Shown here: positions 43,546 to 54,706 of the stretch, one piece after another
Position numbering within the stretch: position 1 is the first letter of the stretch
Layout of the letters: each line of letters begins with the position of its first letter
DNA from: Trichuris trichiura
Taxonomy: Eukaryota > Nematoda > Enoplea > Trichinellida > Trichuridae
Reading direction: 5' to 3'
Assembly (NCBI GenBank): GCA_037903355.1
Contig: JBAJFE010000005.1
Span: 124,001 to 188,000 of the forward strand
DNA: 64,000 nt
The notes under the pieces: model-generated
The model's input: the letters and a program-made list of their open reading frames with translations, nothing else
Databases searched by the model: none
Told to the model about the DNA's origin: nothing
Position numbers and translations under genes: made by a program

Positions 43546-46500
43546 TCGTTGGTAGGCCACCGATTACTGTGCAAAAATGTAATTCTTTAAAACCTAACAT
43601 TTCTCTCGCTACACCTCCCGAATGTTCTTGTTCAAACGCGCTTGTTTTTCAGGTTAAAGATAGAAAAACATTTGTCATTATTTGTATTGAAAGCACTGAA
43701 AAATAAATGTACATTATTTGCATATAAAGTTGACTCACCCTTATTGCGTTCATCAAACGCTTCGGAGCTGCAGTGGAAAACTCGCTGAAGAATTGAAATT
43801 TTCGACACGACACTATTTGGCGCCAATGATTTAAAAGGTAAGCGGTTGCGTACGTAGAATCGCTTTTCTTTCTCCTAGCCAAAACTGCCAACGAAAAAAG
43901 TAACCTTTCTTGATAGTAAATAAGGGAAATAAACCTTTATTATTATTAATATTATTATTTATTTATTTATTATTGTTACTTTTACGACAAGAATAGAGAA
44001 AGAGGTCTCTTTCTTTATTTGCCTGCAAGAAATACAGTACTCTAATAATAATAATCAAGTTTGCTGCTCTAAGACAAAAACGCGATTATCATGTTTTTAC
44101 GCTTAATGTTTTCAAAAAAAAACTACTTTCTTTTTGTCAAGTTCGCTTCTGTCCTCCTCTGCTCCTACCTAAGCTTAAAAGTAAAATCAGAACTTACCTT
44201 ACGCTTAGACTTAGGCAAGGGCAAAAAAGGATGGCCGGCAAAGTCAAAATACAACAATTGGACAAGCATAACCGCGAAATCGGTGTCTTTGTCTTACTGT
44301 GCATTTTCAAATGGAACAAACCTGATTATTTGCAGGCCACTGTACTGCTTGCGGGCAAATACCTGAACAAACGCGTGGGGAAAAAACTGTTTTCAACCTG
44401 TAATTTCAAGTACGTTTTCTTTTGCTTAAAATTTCTTAAAAGTTGGTCAGTAATAGATTACGCGAATTCACTTTACTTTTAAAAGTCTGAGAGGAGAAAT
44501 TGAAAGCAGTATGCAAATTTTTCTATCCTTTCGGTCTTGTCTCGTTCAACTGAGCAGATAGGGAAATATGTAAATTTTGCGAGTCTGTCCATACTGTATT
44601 TGGGCGAATCACCGAAGGTGTCTGTTGAGAAGCAATTAAGCGGCGCAATGCCCTCGCATGAGTCACCAACGACTCGAACCGGTTCGATTTAGGAGCGACG
44701 CGTATTTTTCATTATTCTCATTCCCATTCAAGTCGATTCGATGAATAATCGTCCTTATTGCGAAGGTTCAATTTGAGCGGTACGGCGATAAAGCGCTCGC
44801 GGGCGCTGTAGTCGTTGGCGCTTTCAAAAATTAGCATCGGCAGAGAAGACGCCACCGCCGCCGCCGAAGTTTGAAAATTACTTGTTGATGACTCATCGCA
44901 GCGGAATGTGCCGCCGTCATTTCGCCAACAATCGTCGCGGCAGCAAAACCAACCTACCGCGACCGCGTTGGTTTTTGCGCCTGTTAAAGAGAAACGCTTT
45001 TTATGCAAATAACCTACTGTATGCAAATTTTAAAAAATTTCTCTATCGACAACGTCGGTTGATACGGCGAAGCGGCGCTTAGAAATGACAAATCACTCCG
45101 CTGATTTCAAATCGCTCAAATCAAACGCGTCCGTCGATCCAATTTCTTAGCGAGCGTCAGTTCAGAGCGGAATTAAACTTTCCGACATTCACTTTACTGC
45201 TGATTATAATCTTGTTTTCAAACAAAATCGTCAATGAATCTGTACTCCGATCCAACTCGGACGCGCGTCGTAGACGCATCACGTTTTTAAATGTCTAAAA
45301 TTTAATTTTAAAAAATTTTCCTTTCGTCACGACGTCGCTTCTTGCTTTTAAAGTCGGCAATACAATTGCCCGCGAAGAATTTATCTGTTTTAATTAACAT
45401 TGTCCATTGTAGTTGTAGGCGGTAGGAAGGGCAATACAACACTCTGTGCGCGCTTTGCCTCCTTTTCAACTCAAACCTTTCAGCTCCGTACATTGTCTGA
45501 ATACTAATGGAATCGTCGTGACAGTAAGACGCCCTTTGATAAAATGTACTTCTCAAATAATGAATAGTCGCAATTATGAGCAGTATTTGAACTCGCCGTT
45601 CACTCTTTCTTCCTTTACTTACAAACGGCCATAAAAGAAAAGGACATCGTCAGTCACGACGTCGTTTCACTCGCGCTCGTTTGTTCCCCGGCGGCAATCA
45701 GGTAACAATGCAAAAAAAACACCAAAGTGACAAATCACTTCGTTGCGCCTTTGCCACTTTCCTTTCCGACTGAACGTAAAAGTGGGAGAAAAAAGGAAGA
45801 ATGTCGCCCGGTTGGCGCCTAACGTTGAAAAAAAAAAAATTAACAGCGTTGCAAATGCCGAAAGATTCAGTTCGAACTCGAAGCAACGCAATTGTCGCCA
45901 ACCGCGCGCCAGCGAGCGAATCACGTTTCGGCGCGCCGACCTTTTTCTTTTGAGAAAAAAACCTTCCTTGAGCGTACAAATCATCGAATTACCATTTTGT
46001 CGATTCCCTCTCTTTTAAGCAGTAAATCAAATGGAGAAAAAGAAAAGCCCATTGCGTATAGCCGACCTTTAACTCGTACGCTAATACGTTGCTTATTTAG
46101 TTGTACTTAAAAAGCGAACGACCAGCGCGTAAGGCTGTCTGTCTGTCGTCTTCAGAAGTCAATAACTTTTGAAAAGTGTCAACTATAGGTCGCCTTCGAA
46201 CGTCTAAACGACCAATGGTGGCCGCCTTCAATTTGAATCTCTTTCAAATGTTGTACCAACGCAACACATGTCAGAATTGTCAACCAAAGTGCCAATTATA
46301 CAATCGTTAAATGAAAGGTCACCATTCTCTTTAGTAAACATCGGCTTTAAGGATCGGAGGATAACGACGGCTGCAACGTAATGAATGTCATTGGAAACTT
46401 TGCGAGCTAATTTTCGTTGCTCCGTTGCGGTAAACAAGTAAAGCGAGCCACATGTGCTGCCCCACCTGCACTATTTATAACATATACACATATTTTGAGG

Positions 46501-47111
46501 CGATGCTGCCGTGATGCAATGGAATCTTATCCAATCCAACACGTACTCATAGCTTTCGAATTCAAATGACCCATTGATAGCAGTGGTCGTCTTTGATAAA
46601 GAAATTAAAATTTCGTGTTTGAACATATGACGGATCAGCCAGCGGACGTCAGTTGTTCGACGTAGAGACTTAATAGATGGCCGAAGAAGCCTATGCATAA
46701 TGTATAGAAGATTTGCAAGTTGGAACGCTGTGCGCATATTAGTCGCTCATCGATCCGTCTTATAACAGCTTCGTTTAAATGAAGACCATTTGGACTTTGG
46801 ATTGAAGTTGGAAAATTGCCAACTGGATTCTTTTGTACCCTGAGCATCAATCGATCGATGCATTGCCTAATAAGCATACGACCAACACACTGTGCAGCGT
46901 CGTAGTAGAAAGTGCTACTGTTTTCATTGTCGCGAAGACGACGACGACGACATGTACACACGTTTGCGTGTGGCCTTATTTACCACCAGCAGTGATTACG
47001 ACACGCAATTCTAAGCTAAGCTAAGCTAAGCAGCAGTAGCGGACTGTTCATTGACCAATCGTTGTTGCTCTTATCAAAGATAGAAAGGGAACAGTTAGGA
47101 CGACCATCACT
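43546..47111. other. Long intergenic region with simple repeats
   Basis: About 3.6 kb. A TTATT-type simple repeat covers 43938-43978. Positions 47011-47031 are four copies of CTAAG/TTAGC. A reverse-strand ORF (43649-43891, starting MAVLARRKKSDSTYATAY) has a good GTGAGT donor after MNAIR and could be a lone first exon, but no partner was found. Reverse-strand ORFs at 46228-46961 overlap in different frames and could not be joined. No recognised protein, tRNA or mobile element. Confidence 0.4.
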
Positions 47112-48898
47112 ATGTCCAAGCAAACGTTTCAAAAATGTCCCATGGCAAAAATAGAGACAAATAGCCAACGAAAATTTTCGTTGCCATTGGAAAATGTCGT
47201 CCAGCAGATGCGTATTGTTGAACAAACAACGTTCAATCCAGAAGACTTCAATTGGACCGTAGCCAACGACGCGCCCATATTGGTGCAGTGCGGAAGTGAG
47301 GCAAGTTCATTGTTTAAAATTGATTTTCGCCAGGCACCGCTAACCTTTCACGGCTGAACGCGCGCACATAACTTCCCTTTTATCCGTTCTTCTTCTTCTT
47401 ACTTTGAATTCGGTTAACAATTGAAAAAATTCTCTTCCAGTTTGACCGAACGCTTCATCGACTCGTTGTTGAGGCGAGAAAACGTTTGGACAATGGTCAC
47501 TCGTTGCAATCGTGTCAAATGTACAAATGTTTACCGGGTCGATTAGGTCTTGTTGCCGAACTGCGCGCCGAACCATGCCATCGTCATCGCAATTTCTACA
47601 TATTTCGGTCGGTCAGCGAACGCTTCAGCGCGTATCGATTCAACTTTTTGAAGCTCTGTCCAAATGAGGTGAGAGTGAACCTTTCTTTTTTTCATTTACA
47701 CATATATATATGTTCGGATAACAGCTTCGGCAAAGCGTATTCATTCATGTTGAAATAGTGTTAATAAGATGCTGACGCGAACCAGCCAAGTATACGTTCT
47801 CTGCGTACAGGGGAAATAGCTGGCATATGCCTAAGACCAATCCGACGAAGGCAGCATATTTGCATAATCAGACGACTAGCCAGATAAAGCGAATGGAAAT
47901 GAGCTCTTTTTGCAGATACTTATGCAAATTAACGAATGGCCAAAAAGCAATGACGCTGCTCAAGGCTGGCATAAGATTATCATGACGACAAAGCTTCGCG
48001 GCCACAAGCCTTTGCTGGTGCCATATATGGACAAGCGTCTTCCTCAAATGCTCACAGTCGAAGGTCTAAGAACAGCGGTGAAGACATTGCTGCTAAGCAA
48101 TTGTCGTCAACTTGCTTTGGGCTTTAATTCACCGTTGGCCATGTGCGAGGTCAATCACCTTCATTTCGAACTGCTCTATTGCCCTTATTCTTCCAAACTG
48201 GGCGATCAGGTACTTAGCCTAACAATTGCTCAACTTGTCAAAGATTTCTGTTGTTTTTTCTAGCCCGCGGAAAAAATAGCCGACGGGCTGTACGTACTAA
48301 AGGAATGGCTTCTTCCAGCGGTGGCAGTTCAAATGACTGCTCAACATTTAAACCAGTTTATCAGGTAGGCGACCCGCCCTTACGAAAATTGAAAACGTGC
48401 AACCTACCTACTGTATACGTAATGTAGGCAATGCTTGCTGGTTTCCAACCACTTTGTTGAAACTAATCAACCTTTCAACATGATCTTGGGCCGATCGTCT
48501 TTGTTGAAGCCCGACGGCGAAACGGTTGACAAAAGTTTGCTGGTGACCTCTTACTTCTTTCCAAGGCAAGCCGTCTCGCCTATATTACCGAAAACGTCGC
48601 TTTGTCCTTCCGCTGCCGACATGCGAGGTGTCGTTGAAGTCTACTGTAAGCACAAGCGTTTAAACGACCAAGAGGAAACTTATATATTTTTTTACGCGTT
48701 TCAGCGTCTACCCAATTCCAGGCTGTCAGCGAGCCGGCAATTGTACGCATCTTTAGCGAGAAAGCTGCCTTGAAATCGTACGAGTTCGACAAAATCGTCG
48801 ACGAGCTCAAACAACGTTTTTCAACGCCCTATCAAACGCAGACAATGGCAAGGCGACCGTCGGCAACGCTTTCGAACAACCAATGCATCTACGAATAA
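47112..48898 (+). CDS. GDPGP1: GDP-D-glucose phosphorylase-like protein (HIT/GalT superfamily)
   Basis: Family enzymes cleave GDP-D-glucose with phosphate to remove this mis-made nucleotide sugar. The product starts MSKQTFQKCPMAKIETNSQR. After FNWTVANDAPILVQCGSE the frame is kept only by a GC-AG intron (GAG|GCAAGT to TTCCAG|TTTGAC). Then come FDRTLHRLVVEARKRLDNGH, CLPGRLGLVAELRAEPCHRH, FSAYRFNFLKLCPNE, HKPLLVPYMDKRLPQML, LALGFNSPLAMCEVNHLHFE, and FNMILGRSSLL near the end. The histidine motif reads NHLHFE, with the HxH preserved and Glu at the third position. The last exon (after GTTTCAG near 48703) gives STQFQAVSEPAIVRIFSEKA ... CIYE-stop. It is tandemly duplicated downstream. Confidence 0.85.
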
Positions 48899-49800
48899 CA
48901 CAAGTTCATTGAACTTGCGTAAAAATAATTAAAACAACAAAAGAATTCAAATTTTAAATTACGGTGCATTGGATGTACCTGAGCGTGTTTTATCTACAGT
49001 ACAGCTACAAAGTTTTTTTGTTTTTTGGACGAGTAAAAGCGCAACGACGTCTGAGGAGCTAAAGTTTTTAAGAAAAACGCTTTTTACGGCAATTGTACGC
49101 ACCTTTAGCGAGACAGCTGCCTTGAAATCGTACGAGTTCGACAAAATCGTCGACGAGCTCAAACAACGCTTCTCAAGGCCGTATCAAGCGCAGACAATAG
49201 CAAGGCGACCGTCGGCAGTGCTTTCGAACAACAATTGCATCTACGACGAAACACAAGTTCATTGAACTTGCGTAAAAACAGTTCAAAATACAAAAGAATT
49301 CAAATTTTAAATTACGGTACATTGGATGTACCTGAGCGTATCTTATCTACAGTACAACTGCGAAGTTTTTTTGTTTTTTGGACGAGTAAAAGCGCAACGA
49401 CGTCTGAGGAGCTAAAGTTTTTAAGAAAAACGCTTTTTAAAGCAATTGTACGCATTTTTAGCGAGACAGCTGCATTGAAATCGTAGGAGTTCGACAAAAT
49501 CGTTGACGAGCTCAAACAACGCTTCTCAAGGCCGTATCAAACGCGGACAATAGCAAGGCGACCGTCGGCACTGCTTTCGAACAACAATTGCATCTACGAA
49601 TAACACAAGTTCATTGAACTTGCGTGAAAACAGTTCCAACTACAAAAGAAGTCAAATTTTAAATTACGGTACATTAGATGTACCTGAACGTATTTTATCT
49701 ACAGTACAGTTGCGAGGTTTTTTGTTTTTTTGGACGAGTAAAAGCGGAACGACGTCCTGGCAACCACAGTTTTTAAGAAAAAAATATTTTTAAGGGCTCT
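48735..49800 (+). repeat. Tandem amplification of the GDPGP1 last exon and 3' flank, about 352-bp unit
   Basis: The coding end of GDPGP1 (GCAATTGTACGCA onward) recurs near 48737, 49089 and 49442. The 3'-flank block beginning AAATTTTAAATTACGGT recurs near 48950, 49302 and 49655, so the period is about 352 bp and there are nearly three units. The copied exon pieces keep long ORFs: ESYEFDKIVDELKQRFS-like sequence in copy 2, while copy 3 has a TAG after LKS. The copies lack the upstream acceptor of the real last exon, so they are probably not used. Unit 4 is truncated. Confidence 0.88.
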
Positions 49801-50373
49801 GCTAAATTAATTTTTAAAAAATTCGAGAAATAACCAACGCGCCGAACGCGTACAAAAAAATAGCAAAGCTAACGAAGGCATTGCGAGCTGAGTTAAGGAA
49901 CATTTGCTTAGTTCAATAGCAGCGCTTGCATTCATTCCTCAACGGCTTGACAGTTGAAAGTGACAAGAGAAAACGTACCTTACGCGAGAAGCACCTGGCG
50001 CGCAGCGGATGAACTTAAGCCAAATGTTCCGAACTGCCAAAGCGGAATGTTGCATTCTTGAAGTTTACTTACTTGCGCGGATGGCCAATAGTCCGCGAAG
50101 TCTTATTCGAACCGGACAATCATAGCAGCTAACTGGAAATGCGTACAGTATGATTTTTCAAATTTGAACCTGCTAATCTTTATTACTGCCCCTGTTCATT
50201 TTTCCTACTGCGTCGCGTTCGTACAATGTCGCGGGGTCGTTCCCGCTCTGGTCAGATATGTAATTGCAACGCGTTTACCGTTTAGAAATGCAACAACAGT
50301 TTTTTCCCGCCGTCCACGATCGACTTGATTGCCTTGAATTGCGCCGCGTCTTTGCACGAGCGTTTATTGAGTA
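49801..50373. other. Intergenic spacer upstream of the CEP170-like gene
   Basis: No gene is supported. A reverse-strand ORF of 102 codons (50275-50583) overlaps the first exon of the CEP170-like gene antisense and is Cys/His-rich by chance-like composition. A TACAGTA word lies near 50143. Confidence 0.35.
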
Positions 50374-53300
50374 ATGCGCGAGGCTTGTTCGCCAGTGAGC
50401 ACCGTGGAATCCGTGGATAAAATGGTGATGACAACAACAGAAGCGAACGGTCACTTGGATGAAGTTACGCATCGAGTAAGTAGCCTTATTTGGTTTGTTT
50501 TGCTTACGGTCATATTTGGGAACAAAGCTTTTACTAGTCCAGCTTTTCTGCATGCGGCAAAGTGACGCAGGAATGTGAAGCAACTGTTGCGCTCAGGGCA
50601 GTTGTCCATCAGACTATTTGTTCGTCAAGTTTCGTTCGAGCTCGCGGCTATAGTTGTTTACTCTATGGCACTTTGTACATTCGCGCCCAGTTGCCCTCGT
50701 GACCTCGGGCGTATTGTCCCTTTTGAAATGTGTGTCAAGTTGAACTCTTGCACATTTTAAACCATTAGAGAAAGCTTAGCCTTTGCTCGTGTTGACAAGC
50801 GAAGGCTAAGCTTCTTTTCGCTTTTTGCCAAATGGCATTGGACCGCTGTCCACAGTTTTCCATCGTTGCTAATGCATTTTTAAAATTATTTGTTCTTTTG
50901 CCGGCAGTGGTTTAAAAAAGCCGCTTTCCTCCATAACACCTCCGGTCTTTCGGGCTTAAGCAAAAAGGCCCCTTATAACCGCAGGGCATTCATATGCTTT
51001 GCACGTTGTTGAAACTATGGCCTCGGGTTGCAACAATGCTTTCAATGTCGTTGTGCTAAGCAACAGTTCGCCATTTCCTTCTCGTTCGTCCCACCAACCG
51101 GTTACGCAATGAGTCATAATAGATACTTTTTGGCACGTTGTACAACGAGTCAGCGTTCATCCTCGAATCGCATAATGAGTCAAAGTGCTTTTGAAGATTG
51201 TCTCTTCATGATTTCAGTACGGGAAGCAGCCTTCGGGGCGTTGTTTATTTGTATTATGCAAATTTATGTTTTTTTTAGGGTACAGACGTGACCAGCGACG
51301 ATTCCGTATGCAACGAATCGCCTCGTCTAACGACCGGATATTACTTGTCGCATACCGGATATACAGTACCCTCTTATTCGCCAATTATGCATCACAGACC
51401 GGTGAATATTGAATACGTCCCTATACATAGATCGGGTAGTTGTCAAAATTGCTGTTGTTCATCGTCGACTCAATTTTGCGGACAAATACCGCAAGCGTAT
51501 GCGCACCCAATGGCTCCTTGCGCACCTACTATAGTTGGTGGCCTTTGTACCTACGCGGCGTCGAACAGTGTGGATCAAAGTCATCCGCAGCACCCTCCTA
51601 CTTCAATAATGTATCCTTCTATGGTTCCGTCCGTATTTGCGGCCCCCTATAGTGCCGGATGTTGTCCTCATCATGGACCATTCGCGGCTTCAATTCAACC
51701 CATACCTTTTGCCGGCTGTACGATGGACCCATCGAACATTTCGCAGCAAAAAACCCATGGAAGAGTGGAAAGCCCTTTGGTCAGTACTTCGGACACGTCA
51801 AGCATGTCGGACACTTCTTCCAAAATGGGAAAAATAAGCGAAAATGAATTGACGACCAAAGAAGAAGACTTAACGGGTAATCGTGGCGACTTGGCGCCAC
51901 CGGAAAACTCTTTGCCTCCCTCAGTTGAATCTCCTCAAGACGGTACTCAACCAATAAGTCAACGATACGTCACCGGAGCAAGTGAGATAATTTTTAATCT
52001 GCCCACTCTCAGTGACGTCATCTCTTTCGTAGAGTTGGAAAGAGAGCACGGCCGAACTCCTCTTTTTGGCGATACGCCTTCTTGGTGGAATCAACAAGAA
52101 GACGACGAAGATCAAGACGAAGAAGAAGACGTATTGAAATGTCAATCAAAGCAGAATGACTCTATTGCGGTTCAGGAAAACGACCAGCCGCGAGATGAAG
52201 TCGTTTTGCCCGAACAATCTTCTCAGAAGAAGCGGGAAAAAGGAGAAGATCATTCAGGGGAACCGGAAGTCACTGCCAATACTTACAAGGCGAGTATTCG
52301 TATGGATATCCCGTTTGCACCTGTCCCGGCCGGCAAAGCAAACCATAATAAGGGCAATTGCCATTCATCGGAAAGTCACAGAACGGCGGCATTTACGATC
52401 CAATTCAATGAAGACCAATCGACCAATATGGTCGCCATTGAAAAGGAATCTACTCGCTCGTATCAGCGATTGCGTATGGCTCGCGTAAAGCCGTCGTCGA
52501 CGACTAAGATGAAAGTTGCCAAGGCAAAACCGGTCGACGAAGTCCCGGCGAAAAAATTAGTCAATGAAACTGTTGACGACGACGACGACGCCGTAAGCGA
52601 ATGCGGGACTTATACTGTAGATGAGGAGTGCAGTTACGCAAAGAATCAGCAGGTTCAAAGTTCATTTGAAAAACACGAATTCAAAATGCGTAATTTTTCT
52701 ACTGTAGCTTTACTCCGGCGACGGAGCGGACGACAGAAATGCCCTGCTGAAGGAGCTGATCAAGATTTCGAGCGGCGATCCAACAAGCGCCGCCGAAAAG
52801 CGGCAAAAAGTGGTTGCAACAAAACAATGCGTCTCAACCAGCAAATCTGGTCCGTCCTCTCCCGTCGCCAGGCGAACAAATAGCGCTTCGCAGATTGTGC
52901 ACGCGACCAATAAAGGGCTAATCGGCGGCCAAACAACCGCGCAGAATTTTCGCCGAAGCGACGGCGGCAGATTCAGCATGCGAAGCAAAGTGACCGTGTC
53001 GCCCGGACGCACTGTTGGGCCTTTGGCGAAAACGTTGGCAAATAAGGGACAAGAAGTAAGGCCCGAAACGCTGGCATGGTTGCGAAGAAAAGAATACAAC
53101 CCGCTGAAGTCGGCCGGCGCAACGTCAACGAGAGGTTCAACGTCGAGCGATACGAAAATTTTGAACAAGCACGAACGACCGACGCGCTAGTAAGTTTAAA
53201 AGAAAAAGTGAATATTTGAATTTTAGTCGCTCAAAGTCCTTCCACGCGAGCAGTCATCGATCCTCAACGCCCAACAGACGCCTGGACAGTACGACGACCA

Positions 53301-53717
53301 CGAAGGAAGGAGCGAAAAGCGTCGTCTCGTCGCCAAGTTCCCTAAGAGGTCAAGTGTTCGTTCAACTGGTCGGTTATTTGAAAAATGATTTAACAAAATA
53401 GTACCTGAAAATCTTTTTTCTTTTGTAAGGGATCTCTAAAAAGAATTCAAATGCTGAGCGTCGACTTGATGACGTCAGCAAGCAGTCTTAAAGAGAAACT
53501 TCGCGATAACGGCGCTGGTCAGCTTGATGGCTTGACCGAAGATGGAAGCGATGCAACGCCAACAAGCGCCGAGTGTCCCTGTCCGCTTAGTGACGTCATC
53601 AAGAAGCTGACCATTGTGGACAAAACGTTGAAGATAACCCATCGGATGGTCAATCAAATGCTAAGTCAGTCAAAGTCGCCTATCGTTGGCGGCGGCGGCA
53701 ACGAGTCAACCGTGTGA
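50374..53717 (+). CDS. CEP170-like centrosomal protein, apparently without the FHA domain
   Basis: CEP170 proteins sit at subdistal appendages of mother centrioles and on microtubules. Exon 1 (50374-50475) starts MREACSPVSTVESVDKM and joins in phase to a long exon (51279-52652). That exon has a Cys/Pro-rich segment, then TPLFGDTPSWWNQQ (CEP170 has TPLYGQPSWW), an acidic run, AAFTIQFNEDQS (CEP170 ASFTIEFDD) and CGTYTVDEE (GTYTIELE). Exon 3 (52708-53189) carries ALLKELIKISSG and a Ser/Arg-rich basic stretch. The tail has KEKLRDNGAG and VIKKLTIVDKTLKITHRMV, ending GNESTV-stop. The order of these conserved islands supports CEP170. The usual N-terminal FHA domain is not encoded by exon 1, nor seen in the 800-nt intron 1. 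The exon 4-5 junction near 53375-53430 is uncertain. Confidence 0.78.
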
Positions 53718-53953
53718 TATCGAAACGCAATACTTTCTCCTTCCTCTCTACTACGCTTTTGAACTTTCAAAAATTTCGTCTACTTTCTCTTTCGTTTTTT
53801 TCTTCTCCTTTGCTTTACTTGCAAGACGTTCGCCAAAACTTGTATTAATTTAGTACTCAGTGGCCATCTAGTCAACCCATGGCTCTTTTTGGGTAAATAA
53901 AAGGATAAAAGCGAAGTTAAAAACAATTATAATAATAATAATAATTATTATTA

Positions 53954-54706
53954 TTACTGGGCTGGCAATTTCGGCAAACCAAACTCGTCCACCTCGATTG
54001 AAGAAGAGCCGGCTGGTTCCTTGGAAGGTGCTACCGGTGCTTTTGATGCCTCGTCCAAATAGGTGGCGTCCTCGTCGAGGGCGATTTCGTCGTTAAGCGC
54101 TTGTAGCTCGGCTTCAAGCTCGTCTTCGTCCACTTCGGGCATACCGTAGCTGCGGCCAAGAGCATCCTGTACCTCGTTCACTTCGTCCAGCATGTCGGCC
54201 AAATTATCTTGGAGATCTTCGATTTTATCGATGTTTATCTGCTTGTAATGTTTCTTCATGTCTTTCAAACCGGATTTCATTGCTTCAACGGTAACGCTCG
54301 TGTCTAAGGAGAATTTTTCAAAATTGTAACCTGAGCATCACATTACCGTACCCTTCATTGCTTGGATAGCGTAATTGGACTGCTCCATGTTGAACGATTG
54401 TTGCATCAATTGTTCGCGAGTGCCTTCGTACATGCGCTTTTGACGCAAAACCCTATTCGAAAGCTTTGCTTTTCGTCCAAATGAAAAAAAGTCGAAAAAC
54501 GCCTACCGTAATGCTTTCTGCTTAATGGAATTTTTGGTGGGTCCGTCGTTCAATTTGCGCATTTGATCGCGGTACTTGGCAAGCTCTTGATCAAGGCGCG
54601 CTATTTTGCGATCTATGCTCTCGCCTCGCGCGTCGATGTTGCTGATCGCATCCGACAAGGTGGGTCCCGGCTCCTTGGGCTTAGCTCGACCGAACAGCCG
54701 ATTCAT
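53954..54706 (-). CDS. CHMP5: Charged multivesicular body protein 5 (VPS60), ESCRT-III accessory
   Basis: Regulates VPS4 through LIP5/VTA1 in multivesicular body sorting and membrane scission. Reverse strand: [20 protein letters not shown], then [101 protein letters not shown], and [20 protein letters not shown]. It ends [16 protein letters not shown]. The start sequence and the acidic C-terminal end are nearly identical in pattern to the vertebrate protein. Two short introns. The ATG lies 11 nt after a TTTTAAG acceptor. Confidence 0.96.

Noticed and set aside
44680..44720. GGTTCGATT resembling a tRNA B box
   Set aside because: No A box at the right distance and no cloverleaf arms could be drawn.
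46228..46961. Overlapping reverse-strand ORFs that might form a gene
   Set aside because: They lie in conflicting frames and no consistent set of splice sites joined them.
47005..47035. TTAGC repeats as an interstitial telomere
   Set aside because: Only four copies, and the unit is TTAGC rather than the nematode TTAGGC.
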